Assembly: GCF_003057885.1 (NCBI RefSeq)
Contig: NZ_QAGK01000020.1
Coordinates: 1-39,164, forward strand
Length of the DNA: 39,164 nt
Direction: 5' to 3'
DNA from: Oceaniglobus ichthyenteri
GTDB taxonomy: Bacteria > Pseudomonadota > Alphaproteobacteria > Rhodobacterales > Rhodobacteraceae
Shown: one piece after another, positions 15,671 through 24,554 of the stretch
Layout of the letters: each line of letters begins with the position of its first letter
Numbering within the stretch: the stretch's first letter is position 1
Notes under the pieces: model-generated
The model's input: the letters and a program-made list of their open reading frames with translations, nothing else
Databases searched by the model: none
Told to the model about the DNA's origin: nothing
Made by a program: the position numbers and the translations under genes

Positions 15671-17833
15671 CTAAACTTCGATCACTTTTGCATCTTCGCC
15701 CGAGCGTTTGGCCAATGCTTCGATAAATTCGGGCGGCAGCATCAATTGGCGGTGGGGGAACGGAATTTCGATACCGCGGGCATCAAACTCCTCTTTCACC
15801 AGAGCGGTGTATGCGCGGCCGATGCCCCAATGTTTGCCCGGTTTTGTTTGGATCCGGGCGCGCACCACCACGCTGCTGTCGCCCAAGGCAGTCACACCGT
15901 GCACTTCGAAATCGCCGATGATGTCGGGCGCAAATTCGCCCTCGCGCAAAGTATCGAACGCGGCCTGCATGGCGACGATGACATTGGGCACCTTTTCGCT
16001 GTAGCCGACGCCGATTTCGGCCACGTGATAACCGAAGTCGCGGGTCAGGTTGGTGACCGTATCCACCGATGAGAATGGCACGATATGCACCGCCCCATCC
16101 AGCGCACGCAGCCGCACCGACCGGATCGACAGCTTTTCAACCGTGCCGCTGACGCCCGCCACATCGATCACGTCGCCTTCGTTGATCGCATTTTCGAGCT
16201 GAATGAATACACCGGTGATGATATCCTGCACCAGCTTTTGCGCACCAAACCCGATGGCCAGACCGATCACACCGGCACCCGCCAGCAGTGGCGCGATATC
16301 GATCCCGATCTGCGAGAGCACCACCATTGTGCCCAGAATGGTCACTGAAATGGTGAATGCATTGCGAAACAGGCCCAGCAGGGTACGCGCACGGCTGTTG
16401 TCAATCATGGTTGCGCTGCGCAGGCGTTGATCGACAAATGATGCAATCAGCGCCCAAAGCAGGGCGACGACGCTGCCCAGCAACAGTGCCGAAACCAGCC
16501 GCCAGAAGAACGCATGCGCCTCTTCGTTTTCCAACACCCCGTCCAGCGCGATGATATCCCAGGCGAACAGGCCCAGAACCACCGCCGCAATGGCAATGAA
16601 CGCCGCGAGCACGCCAGACAGCATGCGCAATACACCGCCAAGCCGCTGCGCAAGGTCCGGCATGACCCGGTCAATCCCGTCAGGCAGGTTCAGGCGCAAG
16701 GTGGTGACGAGGCGCATCAGCCAAAGCGCGACCAAGGCCATCAGAACCGCGACGATGGAATACAGCGTTCCGCCCAGGACGATATCAGACAATTGCCGGG
16801 GCCGGGTGACCGCGACCAGCCAGCAATAGATCACATAAACCGTCGCCAGCGGCGGCCAAACCGCGCGCCAGATCGATTGCGCCCCGCGCGACAGGGCGGC
16901 ACCGGCGCCTGTCTGGGTCGGGTCATCGGCAACGCGGCCCTTGTCCAGCATGACAATGATCCGTTTCAACGTCAGGATTGCCATGACCATCAGAACCGTG
17001 GCCAGCAATGTGCGCACCGGGCGCACGGTGGCAAACCCGATCCATTCCCGCACCAACGGCAGAATGAACATGAAACTGAAAGTCACCGCAGCAATCAGCC
17101 CGCGCAATTTGCGGTATATCGCCTCTTGGGCGCGGGGGTGCAGATGCGAGAGCGTCGGCTCATGCTCGGCATCCGGTGTCACCACAAGACGCAGGGCAAT
17201 GCGGCACAATCCAAACACCAGAACTGCCGTCAGGAATATCGCCTCGGTGGTCGAGGGGGCGCCCCCCGCCGGTTGGCGCAGGAATGCCGTGGCATAGCCC
17301 GCTGCCAAAGCGACGCCCAGACTGACCAGCCGCAAAACCGCATAGACCAGAATCAGCCGCACCCGCGTGGCAATCGGCGTAAGCGCAGTAATCGGATGGC
17401 GCGCGATCAATTTATCAAGCGCCAGTTTTCCCAGCCAACTGACCAGAACAACCGCGCCCATCACCAAAAGCAGAGTGACCACCTGCGGTGAAAAACTGAG
17501 CCCCGAAAGGGAAACGTTTTTCAACAAATTGATCACCCGGCCGATTTCTTCGAACGTGCGCTCTGCAACGCCCATCAATGCGGTGATCGTGCTTGTTACT
17601 TCGTTCACCACCTGCTGGGCCACGGTTGGGGGGGCGGTTTGCACAGCGGCCTCTGCCGAATCGGGGGTGGCCTGTTGCAACTGTTCGATCAACATGGCCC
17701 GCGCCGCATCATCCTGCAGGATGTCGATCAAGGTTTGGCTGGGCGTGGTTTCATCGGTTTGCGCCATGGCAAAGGGCGCGAAAAACACAAGAAATAAGGT
17801 GGCGAAAAGTCTGAAAAGCACGGGTATTTGCAC
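15671..17833 (-). CDS. Large MscS-family mechanosensitive channel protein
   Basis: This inner-membrane protein opens under membrane tension to release solutes after osmotic downshock. At 720 residues it belongs to the large MscS-like class (compare E. coli YbiO) with extra N-terminal membrane segments. A signal peptide covers about residues 1-24 (ending AMAQ), then a periplasmic/coiled segment and about eight to ten hydrophobic helices follow. The MscS core is at roughly residues 510-690: LLAGAGVIGLAIGFGAQKLV corresponds to the pore-lining helix, followed by DIITGVFIQLENAINEGDVI and the beta domain. It is convergent with the P1 peptidase (23-base gap). The ATG lies 30 bases from a TTGATTAAATCAA palindrome. 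Confidence 0.93.
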   Translation of the reverse strand: MQIPVLFRLFATLFLVFFAPFAMAQTDETTPSQTLIDILQDDAARAMLIEQLQQATPDSAEAAVQTAPPTVAQQVVNEVTSTITALMGVAERTFEEIGRVINLLKNVSLSGLSFSPQVVTLLLVMGAVVLVSWLGKLALDKLIARHPITALTPIATRVRLILVYAVLRLVSLGVALAAGYATAFLRQPAGGAPSTTEAIFLTAVLVFGLCRIALRLVVTPDAEHEPTLSHLHPRAQEAIYRKLRGLIAAVTFSFMFILPLVREWIGFATVRPVRTLLATVLMVMAILTLKRIIVMLDKGRVADDPTQTGAGAALSRGAQSIWRAVWPPLATVYVIYCWLVAVTRPRQLSDIVLGGTLYSIVAVLMALVALWLMRLVTTLRLNLPDGIDRVMPDLAQRLGGVLRMLSGVLAAFIAIAAVVLGLFAWDIIALDGVLENEEAHAFFWRLVSALLLGSVVALLWALIASFVDQRLRSATMIDNSRARTLLGLFRNAFTISVTILGTMVVLSQIGIDIAPLLAGAGVIGLAIGFGAQKLVQDIITGVFIQLENAINEGDVIDVAGVSGTVEKLSIRSVRLRALDGAVHIVPFSSVDTVTNLTRDFGYHVAEIGVGYSEKVPNVIVAMQAAFDTLREGEFAPDIIGDFEVHGVTALGDSSVVVRARIQTKPGKHWGIGRAYTALVKEEFDARGIEIPFPHRQLMLPPEFIEALAKRSGEDAKVIEV

Positions 17834-17862
17834 CTTTTATGGGGTGGGTCAGGGCGTGAACC

Positions 17863-17875
17863 TTGATTAAATCAA
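17863..17875. promoter_or_regulatory. Palindrome TTGAT-N3-ATCAA upstream of mscS
   Basis: The bases TTGATTAAATCAA form an FNR-like inverted repeat with a three-base rather than four-base spacer, 30-42 bases upstream of the mscS start. The spacer is wrong for FNR/FnrL, so the site may be another dimeric regulator's operator or chance. Confidence 0.25.
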
Positions 17876-17899
17876 TACGGGGCGCGTGGGCTGAAGGAC

Positions 17900-18328
17900 T
17901 CATTTTTTGCGTTTGCGGCAATACAGCTCCATCCGGTGGTGCACCACCTCATAGCCAAGTTCGGCGGCGATCTCTTCTTGCAGACGCTCGATTTTTTCCG
18001 AATTGAATTCGAACACCTCGCCGGTGTCGAGATCGACGATATGATCGTGATGGGGCGTGTTGGCGGTTTCAAACCGCGCACCGCCGCCCTCAAAGCTGTG
18101 CCGCTGTACCACGCCTTCGGCTTCCAGCACCGAAAGGGTGCGATACACGGTGGCCAAAGACACACCCGGTTCAACCGCTTTGGTGCGACGCAGCAATTCT
18201 TCGGCGTCGGGGTGATCTTCGGCTGCGGACAGCACCGAAAGCAGCGCGATACGCTGTTTCGTTACCCGCACGCCTGCTTTGCGCAAGGCATCCGCCATCT
18301 TGTCGGTGTTGTCATCGCCTTGGGTCAT
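17900..18328 (-). CDS. mur: Fur-family metalloregulator, probably the manganese regulator Mur
   Basis: This 142-residue protein is a metal-sensing repressor: a winged helix at about 15-85 (RVTKQRIALLSVL and LATVYRTLSVLEAEGVV) followed by a dimerisation domain with the HHDH metal motif at 93-96. The CxxC structural-zinc pairs of E. coli Fur are missing (HIVDLDTGEV where HLxCLxCG would be), as in alphaproteobacterial Fur/Mur proteins. The start at 18328 has GGAG seven bases upstream; an in-frame ATG at 18376 would add 16 residues. It is divergent from sitABCD with a 120-base gap that contains a Fur-box-like site. In alphaproteobacteria this pairing marks the manganese-responsive Mur, so Mur is preferred over Fur or Zur; the metal is inferred. 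Confidence 0.85.
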   Translation of the reverse strand: MTQGDDNTDKMADALRKAGVRVTKQRIALLSVLSAAEDHPDAEELLRRTKAVEPGVSLATVYRTLSVLEAEGVVQRHSFEGGGARFETANTPHHDHIVDLDTGEVFEFNSEKIERLQEEIAAELGYEVVHHRMELYCRKRKK

Positions 18329-18367
18329 TGCACACTCCGTTCGCAACTTCTTAACTTCTTTGCGAAT

Positions 18368-18425
18368 AAGTATCAAACCCGTTTACAAACGCGAATAGTT
18401 CTCATAAGCATTTTCAAGTATCAAA
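18368..18425 (+). repeat. 10-bp direct repeats flanking the mur-sitA operator
   Basis: AAGTATCAAA occurs at 18368-18377 and again at 18416-18425, on either side of the Fur-box-like site. The word GCGAATA also occurs twice (18362-18368 and 18391-18397). These may be duplicated operator half-sites or a duplicated promoter segment in the divergent control region. Confidence 0.5.
18391..18409. promoter_or_regulatory. Fur/Mur-box-like operator between mur and sitA
   Basis: GCGAATAGTTCTCATAAGC matches the classical Fur box at 13 of 19 positions, with the core TTCTCAT intact and weak dyad symmetry. It lies 40-58 bases upstream of the sitA start and 63-81 bases upstream of the mur start, suitable for autoregulation plus repression of the transporter. 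Confidence 0.55.
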
Positions 18426-18448
18426 TCCCAACCCGCAGGAGTGCGCCC

Positions 18449-19333
18449 GTGACATTGAACAAAATCGCCTTTGGCCTGGCTCTGACCCTGGCTTTGCCGG
18501 CCTGGGCCGATGATGCAAAATTCAAGGCGGTGACAACCTTTACCGTCATCGCCGACATGGCCCGCAACGTGGCGGGCGATGCCGCCATCGTTGAAAGCAT
18601 CACCAAGGCCGGTGCCGAGATTCACGGCTATCAGCCCACGCCGCGCGATATCTTGCGTGCACAAGATGCCGATTTGATTCTTTGGAACGGTTTGAACCTT
18701 GAATTGTGGTTCGAACAATTTCTCAGCAACCTTGGCGATATTCCCAGCGCCACCCTGACCGATGGGATTGACCCGATCAGCGTCGATTCCGGCGAATATA
18801 CCGGAAAACCGAACCCCCATGCCTGGATGGGGTTGGACAATGCGTTGGTTTATGTCGACAATATCCGCGATGCTTTGTCTCAACATGACCCTGCCAATGC
18901 GGAAACCTATGCCGCCAATGCCGCGACCTATAAACAGCAGATCACCGATGTCATCGGCCCCCTGCGCGATGCGGTTCAGGCAATTCCCGAAGACGAGCGT
19001 TGGTTGGTCACCTGCGAAGGCGCGTTCAGCTATCTTATTCGTGATTTCGATATGAAAGAGCTGTATTTATGGCCGATGAACGCCGATCAACAAGGCACGC
19101 CGCAACAGGTGCGCCAAGTGATTGACGGTGTGCGCGCCAACAATGTGCCTGCGGTATTCTGTGAATCCACCGTGTCACAGGCCCCGGCCGAACAGGTGGC
19201 GCGCGAAACCGGCGCGGCCTATGGCGGCGTGCTGTATGTTGACAGCTTGACAGAAGCCGACGGCGCGGTGCCGACCTATCTTGATCTGCTGCGCGTGACA
19301 TCGGAAACAATTGTGAGTGGCCTAAGCAAATGA
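18449..19333 (+). CDS. sitA: Manganese/iron ABC transporter substrate-binding protein SitA
   Basis: This is the periplasmic metal receptor (cluster A-I/ZnuA-PsaA type) of a manganese importer. The start is GTG at 18449, with AGGAG seven bases upstream; any longer frame would run into the control region. A signal peptide ends LPAWA at about residue 20. The four metal ligands expected for SitA/MntC/PsaA proteins appear as His in [11 protein letters not shown], His in PNPHAWMG, Glu in FCESTVSQ and Asp in [10 protein letters not shown]. No His-rich loop is present, which argues for Mn/Fe rather than Zn. Length is 294 residues. Its stop overlaps the sitB start (ATGA). Confidence 0.92.
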   Translation: MTLNKIAFGLALTLALPAWADDAKFKAVTTFTVIADMARNVAGDAAIVESITKAGAEIHGYQPTPRDILRAQDADLILWNGLNLELWFEQFLSNLGDIPSATLTDGIDPISVDSGEYTGKPNPHAWMGLDNALVYVDNIRDALSQHDPANAETYAANAATYKQQITDVIGPLRDAVQAIPEDERWLVTCEGAFSYLIRDFDMKELYLWPMNADQQGTPQQVRQVIDGVRANNVPAVFCESTVSQAPAEQVARETGAAYGGVLYVDSLTEADGAVPTYLDLLRVTSETIVSGLSK

Positions 19334-20181
19334 CACCCCATGGCATTGCTGCAAACGACGTAACTGTGACCTATCGCAACGGGTATACCGCGTTGCATGA
19401 TGCCACTTTCAAGATTCCCACCGGCACGATTACCGCGCTGGTGGGGGTGAACGGGGCCGGCAAATCGACCCTGTTCAAGGCGATCATGGGGTTTGTGCCC
19501 GCCGCCAAGGGCGAGATTTCGATTCTCGGGATGCCGGTGAAAGAAGCGTTAAGGAAAAACATCGTCGCCTATGTGCCGCAGGCCGAAGAGGTGGATTGGA
19601 CCTTTCCGGTATTGGTCGAAGACGTGGTGATGATGGGCCGTTATGGGCATATGGGGTTTTTCCGCCGCCCCGGTGCGGCAGATCACGCCGCCGTCACCGA
19701 CGCGTTGAACCGGGTGAATATGGCCGATTTTCGCCACCGCCAGATTGGTGAATTGTCTGGCGGACAACGCAAGCGCGTGTTCCTTGCCCGCGCTCTGGCC
19801 CAGGATGGCAAGGTTATTTTGCTGGACGAACCGTTTACCGGTGTTGATGTGCAAACCGAAGAGCAGATCATCGAATTGTTGCGCGAAATGCGTGATGAGG
19901 GGCGGGTGATGCTGGTCTCCACCCACAACCTTGGGTCGGTGCCTGAATTTTGTGATCGTACTGTTCTGGTCAACAAAACCGTGCTGGCCTATGGCCTGAC
20001 CGAAGACACATTCACCCATGAAAATCTGGAAATCGCCTTTGGCGGGGTGCTGCGCCATTTTGTTTTGGGCGGCACCGATCTGCATGATGATGATGACACG
20101 CGCACGGTGCGGGTGATCACCGATGATGAACGCCCCTTTGTGATGTATGGTGACGAACGAAAACAGGAAGAAAGCGCATGA
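19330..20181 (+). CDS. sitB: Manganese/iron ABC transporter ATP-binding protein SitB
   Basis: This ATPase drives the SitABCD importer. The 283-residue protein has Walker [10 protein letters not shown] (about 38-46), the Q-loop ([10 protein letters not shown], typical of this metal-transporter group), signature LSGGQRKR and Walker [13 protein letters not shown], then the switch histidine in [10 protein letters not shown]-terminal extension includes an Asp/His cluster (DLHDDDDTR). It overlaps sitA and sitC by four bases each, so the four genes should be translated as a unit. Confidence 0.94.
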   Translation: MTPHGIAANDVTVTYRNGYTALHDATFKIPTGTITALVGVNGAGKSTLFKAIMGFVPAAKGEISILGMPVKEALRKNIVAYVPQAEEVDWTFPVLVEDVVMMGRYGHMGFFRRPGAADHAAVTDALNRVNMADFRHRQIGELSGGQRKRVFLARALAQDGKVILLDEPFTGVDVQTEEQIIELLREMRDEGRVMLVSTHNLGSVPEFCDRTVLVNKTVLAYGLTEDTFTHENLEIAFGGVLRHFVLGGTDLHDDDDTRTVRVITDDERPFVMYGDERKQEESA

Positions 20182-21035
20182 TCGCCACGCTGCTCGAACC
20201 GTTTTCCTATGGCTATATGTTCAATGCCATGTGGGTCAGCGCCCTGGTGGGGGCGATTTGTGCGTTTTTGTCGTGTTATCTGATGCTGAAGGGCTGGTCA
20301 TTGATTGGCGATGCCTTGTCTCATTCCATCGTGCCGGGGGTGGCGGGGGCCTATATGTTGGGCCTGCCGTTTGCCTTGGGCGCATTTGTGGCCGGCGGGT
20401 TGGCGGCGGGTGCGATGCTGTTTCTCAACCAACGCTCGGGGCTCAAGGAAGACGCGATCATCGGCCTGATCTTTACCTCGTTCTTTGGGCTGGGGTTGTT
20501 CATGGTGTCGCTGTCGCCGACCTCGGTTTCGATTCAGACCATCACCATGGGCAATATCCTGGCGATCACACCAACCGACACGGTGCAATTGGCGATCATC
20601 GGCTTTGTCACTTTGGCGATTCTATTGGCCAAGTGGAAAGACCTGATGGTGACGTTTTTCGATGAAAACCACGCCCGTTCAATCGGGTTGAAACCGGATA
20701 TGTTGAAGGTGATATTCTTCACCCTGCTTTCCGCCTCGTGTGTGGCTGCCTTGCAGACCGTCGGCGCGTTTCTGGTGATCGCCATGGTGGTGACGCCGGG
20801 GGCGACCGCGTATTTGTTGACCGACCGGTTTCCGCGCCTGTTGATGGTCAGCGTCGCCATTGGCGCGGGCACCAGTTTCATCGGCGCCTACGCCAGCTTT
20901 TTCCTCGATGGTGCGACCGGTGGCATTATCGTCAGCCTGCAAACCCTCATCTTCCTGACCGCCTTCGTCTTCGCCCCGAAACACGGATACCTGGCCGCGC
21001 GCCGCCGCGCCGCCGCAGCACTGGCACCACAATGA
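20178..21035 (+). CDS. sitC: Manganese/iron ABC transporter permease SitC
   Basis: This is one of two membrane subunits of the importer (ABC-3 family, ZnuB/PsaC type). The 285-residue protein has about eight membrane helices and the family motif [20 protein letters not shown] near residues 36-55, in which the DALSH segment is highly conserved. Its start overlaps sitB and its stop overlaps sitD, both as ATGA. Confidence 0.93.
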   Translation: MIATLLEPFSYGYMFNAMWVSALVGAICAFLSCYLMLKGWSLIGDALSHSIVPGVAGAYMLGLPFALGAFVAGGLAAGAMLFLNQRSGLKEDAIIGLIFTSFFGLGLFMVSLSPTSVSIQTITMGNILAITPTDTVQLAIIGFVTLAILLAKWKDLMVTFFDENHARSIGLKPDMLKVIFFTLLSASCVAALQTVGAFLVIAMVVTPGATAYLLTDRFPRLLMVSVAIGAGTSFIGAYASFFLDGATGGIIVSLQTLIFLTAFVFAPKHGYLAARRRAAAALAPQ

Positions 21036-21856
21036 TAGAAGAACTTTTGTTACCGTTTCAATTTGCCTTCATGAACAAGGCGTTTCTGATCATGGCGCTG
21101 CTTTCCGTGCCCACCGCGCTTTTGTCGTGCTTTTTGGTGCTCAAGGGTTGGTCACTGATGGGCGATGCAATTTCGCACGCGGTGTTGCCGGGGGTGGTGA
21201 TTGCCTACCTTCTAAATATCCCGCTGATCATCGGGGCGTTTTGCGCCGGGATGTTTTGCGCCCTGTCCACCGGGTTCCTGTCAAACAACAGCCGGGTGAA
21301 ACAGGACACGGTGATGGGCATCGTGTTTTCCGGCATGTTCGGGTTTGGCATCGTGTTGTACACGAAAATCACAACCGATGTGCATCTGGATCATATCCTG
21401 TTTGGCAATATGTTGGGGGTCAGCACCGCCGATATGTGGACGGCGGGGTTGATCGCGGTGTTTGTGGCCGCGATCATTCTGGCAAAGCGGCAGGATTTCC
21501 TGTTACACGCGTTTGACCCGATTCAGGCCCAGGCGGTGGGCCTGCGCACCGGGTGGCTGCATTATGGGCTGTTGGCGCTGATTTCGCTTACCATTGTCGC
21601 CACGCTTTCGGCGGTGGGGATCATCCTGTCGATCGGCCTGCTGATCGCGCCGGGGGCGATTGCGTTTCTGGTGACCAACCGGTTTGAACGAATGCTGCCT
21701 GTTGCCGTTGGCGTGACCTTGGTATCGGGGTTTGCCGGTATCTACCTGAGTTTTTACATCGACAGTTCGCCCGCCCCCACGGTTATTCTGGTTCTCACCG
21801 CGGTATTCATTGCCGCATTCGTGCGGGCAGGCCGGGTGCGGCGCGCTGCTGCCTAA
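21032..21856 (+). CDS. sitD: Manganese/iron ABC transporter permease SitD
   Basis: This is the second ABC-3 family permease, 274 residues, paralogous to SitC: the same motif reads LVLKGWSLMGDAISHAVLPG. It spans the membrane about eight times. The start is ATG 21032 in the ATGA overlap with sitC; longer frames would be read within sitC. Its stop overlaps the end of the convergent CMD-fold gene by four bases, leaving no room for a terminator between them. Confidence 0.93.
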   Translation: MIEELLLPFQFAFMNKAFLIMALLSVPTALLSCFLVLKGWSLMGDAISHAVLPGVVIAYLLNIPLIIGAFCAGMFCALSTGFLSNNSRVKQDTVMGIVFSGMFGFGIVLYTKITTDVHLDHILFGNMLGVSTADMWTAGLIAVFVAAIILAKRQDFLLHAFDPIQAQAVGLRTGWLHYGLLALISLTIVATLSAVGIILSIGLLIAPGAIAFLVTNRFERMLPVAVGVTLVSGFAGIYLSFYIDSSPAPTVILVLTAVFIAAFVRAGRVRRAAA

Positions 21857-22431
21857 TCCGATGTGTAATATCCCACTACATCGCCATCGGTGGTCACGCC
21901 AAGCCCGTTCAACAACCGGTTCACATAGTTGAAATAGCCGATGATCTGGTTCACCTCCAGGATCTGGCCATCGTCCAAACCGGCATCGCGCAGGGCGATC
22001 ACATCGCCCTTGACCATATCGCCGGGCGTCAGGGTCAGTTTTTCGGCATAGCGCAACAGCGCCAATTCGCGCCCCTCAAAGGCATCCTCGGGGCGGCGCG
22101 CCTGCAACGCGGCCTCAACCATCGCGGCGTGGGCCGGATCACCGATCAGATGCGCGGCATTGGCCCAGTGATTGGCATAGGAATAAGGACAGGCGTTCAA
22201 CACCGACACATAAGAACTGATCACCTCTTGCAACCACGTGGGCAGGGTGTTGGCATCATCATGCAAACAGGCACGGTACAGTTTCACATGCCCGACCATG
22301 GTGTTGGGCCGCAACGAATGCACCCGCATCACATTGTCGACCGTGCCATGGGGCGTGCGCGCCAAGTTGAGCGCCTTTTGCAATGGCGCATCGGCGTCAG
22401 CGTCTGAAATCATCGCGATCCAGGCGGCCAT
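21853..22431 (-). CDS. AhpD/CMD-fold peroxidase-related protein with a CxxS motif
   Basis: This 192-residue protein belongs to the 'uncharacterized peroxidase-related' branch of the carboxymuconolactone decarboxylase/AhpD superfamily. Family marks are RVHSLRPNTMVGHVKLYRA (about 36-54), WLQEVISSYVSVLNACPYSY ANH (66-88) and the C-terminal VNQIIGYFNYVNRLLNGLGV. AhpD-type catalysis uses E-x11-C-x2-C-x3-H; here E69, C81 and H88 are kept but the second cysteine is S84, so a CxxC disulfide cannot form. It starts three bases after the Rieske-protein stop, with AGGA just upstream, and is the third gene of a desaturase-Rieske-CMD operon. A peroxide- or radical-related role is possible; the reaction is unknown. 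Confidence 0.82.
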   Translation of the reverse strand: MAAWIAMISDADADAPLQKALNLARTPHGTVDNVMRVHSLRPNTMVGHVKLYRACLHDDANTLPTWLQEVISSYVSVLNACPYSYANHWANAAHLIGDPAHAAMVEAALQARRPEDAFEGRELALLRYAEKLTLTPGDMVKGDVIALRDAGLDDGQILEVNQIIGYFNYVNRLLNGLGVTTDGDVVGYYTSD

Positions 22432-22434
22432 GTG

Positions 22435-22752
22435 TCATCCTTTCAATCTGATCTGCACCCTGCCGTTTTCGATCCGGACAGGAAAGGTTTTCATCGCCCG
22501 GGTGGCCGGGGCGCCAATGGGTGCGCCGGTGCGCACATCAAACGCGCCCTGATGCAACGGGCATTCGATCAGGTGGCCATCCATGTATCCATCGCACAAA
22601 TCCGCCCCGCCGTGGTTGCACAGGGCCAAAGACACATAAATGCCGGTGGGCGTATGATACACCGCCAAAGGCCGCGCACCCAGATCCACCCGCGTCACCC
22701 AGCCAGTGGTCAGGTCGGCCACCCCGATCAGATCGGTCCAGTCATCCGCCAT
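22435..22752 (-). CDS. Rieske [2Fe-2S] ferredoxin-like protein
   Basis: This small soluble electron carrier (105 residues) has the Rieske cluster ligands C45-x-H47 and C64-x2-H67 (LCNHGG and ECPLHQGAFD). The C-terminal RAMKTFPVRIENGRVQI is typical of NirD/oxygenase-ferredoxin type proteins. The start is ATG 22752; the open frame extends 40 codons further into the desaturase gene without homology. It overlaps the desaturase end by 11 bases and ends three bases before the CMD-fold gene. The obvious partner is the membrane desaturase/hydroxylase, which needs an electron donor (inference). Confidence 0.9.
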   Translation of the reverse strand: MADDWTDLIGVADLTTGWVTRVDLGARPLAVYHTPTGIYVSLALCNHGGADLCDGYMDGHLIECPLHQGAFDVRTGAPIGAPATRAMKTFPVRIENGRVQIRLKG

Positions 22753-23677
22753 GGCGCATTTGGGCCAGAATATCGCGGTGCGCGCCGATATATCCGCCCG
22801 GTTGCACATGCACATGATCGCGCAGTTTTTCATGCAAACGCGGCAGGGCGTGAAACGGAACCGATGCGACATAGTGATGTTCGGCGTGGTAATTCATATT
22901 CCACGCCAAAAACCGCCAGGGCAGCGATACCAGATTGGTGCGTGTGTTATCGCTCATCTGGGCGACGGTGGGGCGGCCCACATGTTCGGTCATCCGGATG
23001 AACCGCATCACCGGTTCGCCCAGGATCAGCGGTATCAGCCAGAACCAAAGCGGTGCCCACCATCCGGTTATCGCCATGATGCCAAACAACGCGATGTAAA
23101 ACCCCAGCATCAAACGCGCCTCGCCGATCACCACACGCTCTGCCGATTTGGGGGTGAACCGGCGCTCGTGCGGGGTAAGCCGCCCGGCACCATGACGCAA
23201 AAGTTCGGTGATCTTGGTGCGCCAATAGGGGATCGCGCTGAGATACCACAGGTATTGGCCAAACGTTTCCGGCATCGGCACCATTTCAGGATCATCGCCA
23301 ACGATTTGTGTATGGGTGTGGTGATCGCAATGTTCATAGCGGAAAAACTGATGCGGCAGGATGATAATGAATCCGCAGATGTTGCCCACCAGATCATTCA
23401 GCCACCGGGTGCGAAACACGGTGTAATGCACACATTCATGTTGCAGCGAAAAATGATGCACCAAAACGATGCCATGCACGAACATCGCGGGCCAGATCAG
23501 CCAACTGTCCCACGCGGCCCAGATCAGCGCGCTGGTGGCCGCCAACACCGCAATCCACACCAACAGCCGCCAGGCCGCAGGCAGGTTTGAACGCTGCATC
23601 AGCGCGCGCAACTCGGCGCGGGTCAGTTTTTGTTCGGCCAACGCTTGGGTCAGGGGGGTGATGATGGGATCGGGCAT
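22742..23677 (-). CDS. Membrane fatty-acid-desaturase-family di-iron enzyme
   Basis: This integral membrane oxygenase uses O2 and a histidine-bound di-iron centre to desaturate or hydroxylate a lipid-like substrate. The three histidine boxes are H80-x3-H84 (QHECVH), H116-x2-HH (EHCDHH) and H264-x2-HH (HAEHH). Hydrophobic helices flank them. The ATG at 23677, preceded by AAAGGA, gives 311 residues; the frame is open 51 codons further but crosses the divergent ABC gene start. The family includes acyl-lipid desaturases, carotene ketolases/hydroxylases and alkane-type enzymes, and the sequence does not decide between them. The Rieske gene overlaps its 3' end, so a dedicated electron donor is likely. 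Confidence 0.9.
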   Translation of the reverse strand: MPDPIITPLTQALAEQKLTRAELRALMQRSNLPAAWRLLVWIAVLAATSALIWAAWDSWLIWPAMFVHGIVLVHHFSLQHECVHYTVFRTRWLNDLVGNICGFIIILPHQFFRYEHCDHHTHTQIVGDDPEMVPMPETFGQYLWYLSAIPYWRTKITELLRHGAGRLTPHERRFTPKSAERVVIGEARLMLGFYIALFGIMAITGWWAPLWFWLIPLILGEPVMRFIRMTEHVGRPTVAQMSDNTRTNLVSLPWRFLAWNMNYHAEHHYVASVPFHALPRLHEKLRDHVHVQPGGYIGAHRDILAQMRHGG

Positions 23678-23810
23678 GGGAATTGTCCTTTGTTGCCTCT
23701 GAACTAGCCCGCGACGGCGCAACAGAAAAGGGGGGTGTGGCGTTCTTGCCTGTGCATCTTGAAAAATCGCCCTATCATGGTAGCGCAGCGGCACACAGCA
23801 AAGGCGCGCA

Positions 23811-24554
23811 ATGACCAAAGACGTGATCATACAGGCCCGGAATATCGATAAGTTCTATGGTGATTTCAAAGCCTTGGATCAGGTCAGCCTATCCGTTCAC
23901 CAAGGTGAGCGTATGGTGGTCTGTGGTCCGTCGGGGTCGGGGAAATCCACGCTGATCCGGTGTTTCAACGGCTTGGAAAGCCACGACAGTGGGCAGTTGT
24001 GTGTTGAAGGAGTGGAATTATACGACGGTTCACCCGAAATTCGCGCCCTGCGCCAAAACGTTGGCATGGTGTTTCAGCAGTTCAATCTTTTTCCCCATCT
24101 TACGGTTCTGGAAAACCTGACCATCGGGCCGATCAAGGTGCGCAAACAGACAAAATCTCAGGCCCAGGCGACCGCGCTGAAATATCTGGAACGGGTGCAT
24201 ATCCCCGAACAGGCCGATAAATACCCCGCGCAACTGTCGGGCGGGCAACAACAACGCGTGGCCATCGCGCGCAGTCTGTGCATGGAACCACGGGTGATGC
24301 TGTTTGACGAACCCACATCGGCGCTTGATCCCGAAATGATTGGCGAGGTGTTGGATGTGATGGTGGAATTGGCCAACACCGGCATGACCATGGTGGTGGT
24401 GACCCATGAAATGGGGTTTGCGCGCAAGGTGGCCGATACCATGGTTTTCATGGAACAGGGGCGTATCGTGGAAACCGCGCCGCCCAGCGTATTTTTCACC
24501 AACCCCAAAAGCGACCGCGCCCGCCTGTTTCTTGATCAGATCCTGGATCACTGA
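23811..24554 (+). CDS. Polar amino acid ABC transporter ATP-binding protein (GlnQ/AapP type)
   Basis: This is the ATPase of an amino acid importer. The 247 residues show Walker [10 protein letters not shown] (about 43-51), Q-loop [19 protein letters not shown], signature LSGGQQQR, Walker [21 protein letters not shown] and switch [13 protein letters not shown], all diagnostic of the GlnQ/HisP group. The gene is divergent from the desaturase (133-base gap) and its stop directly abuts the ATG of the first permease. It is the first gene of a four-gene transporter operon in the order ATPase, permease, binding protein, permease. Confidence 0.94.
   Translation: MTKDVIIQARNIDKFYGDFKALDQVSLSVHQGERMVVCGPSGSGKSTLIRCFNGLESHDSGQLCVEGVELYDGSPEIRALRQNVGMVFQQFNLFPHLTVLENLTIGPIKVRKQTKSQAQATALKYLERVHIPEQADKYPAQLSGGQQQRVAIARSLCMEPRVMLFDEPTSALDPEMIGEVLDVMVELANTGMTMVVVTHEMGFARKVADTMVFMEQGRIVETAPPSVFFTNPKSDRARLFLDQILDH

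Noticed and set aside
16514-17491. A 325-codon plus-strand open frame inside mscS
   Set aside because: It is an Arg/Gln/His-rich shadow of the real minus-strand gene, with no recognisable domain.
23741-23778. TTGCCT/TATCAT as the promoter of the amino acid transporter
   Set aside because: The spacing is 21 bases, and the nearer TTGAAA is only eight bases away; neither is a credible sigma-70 promoter.
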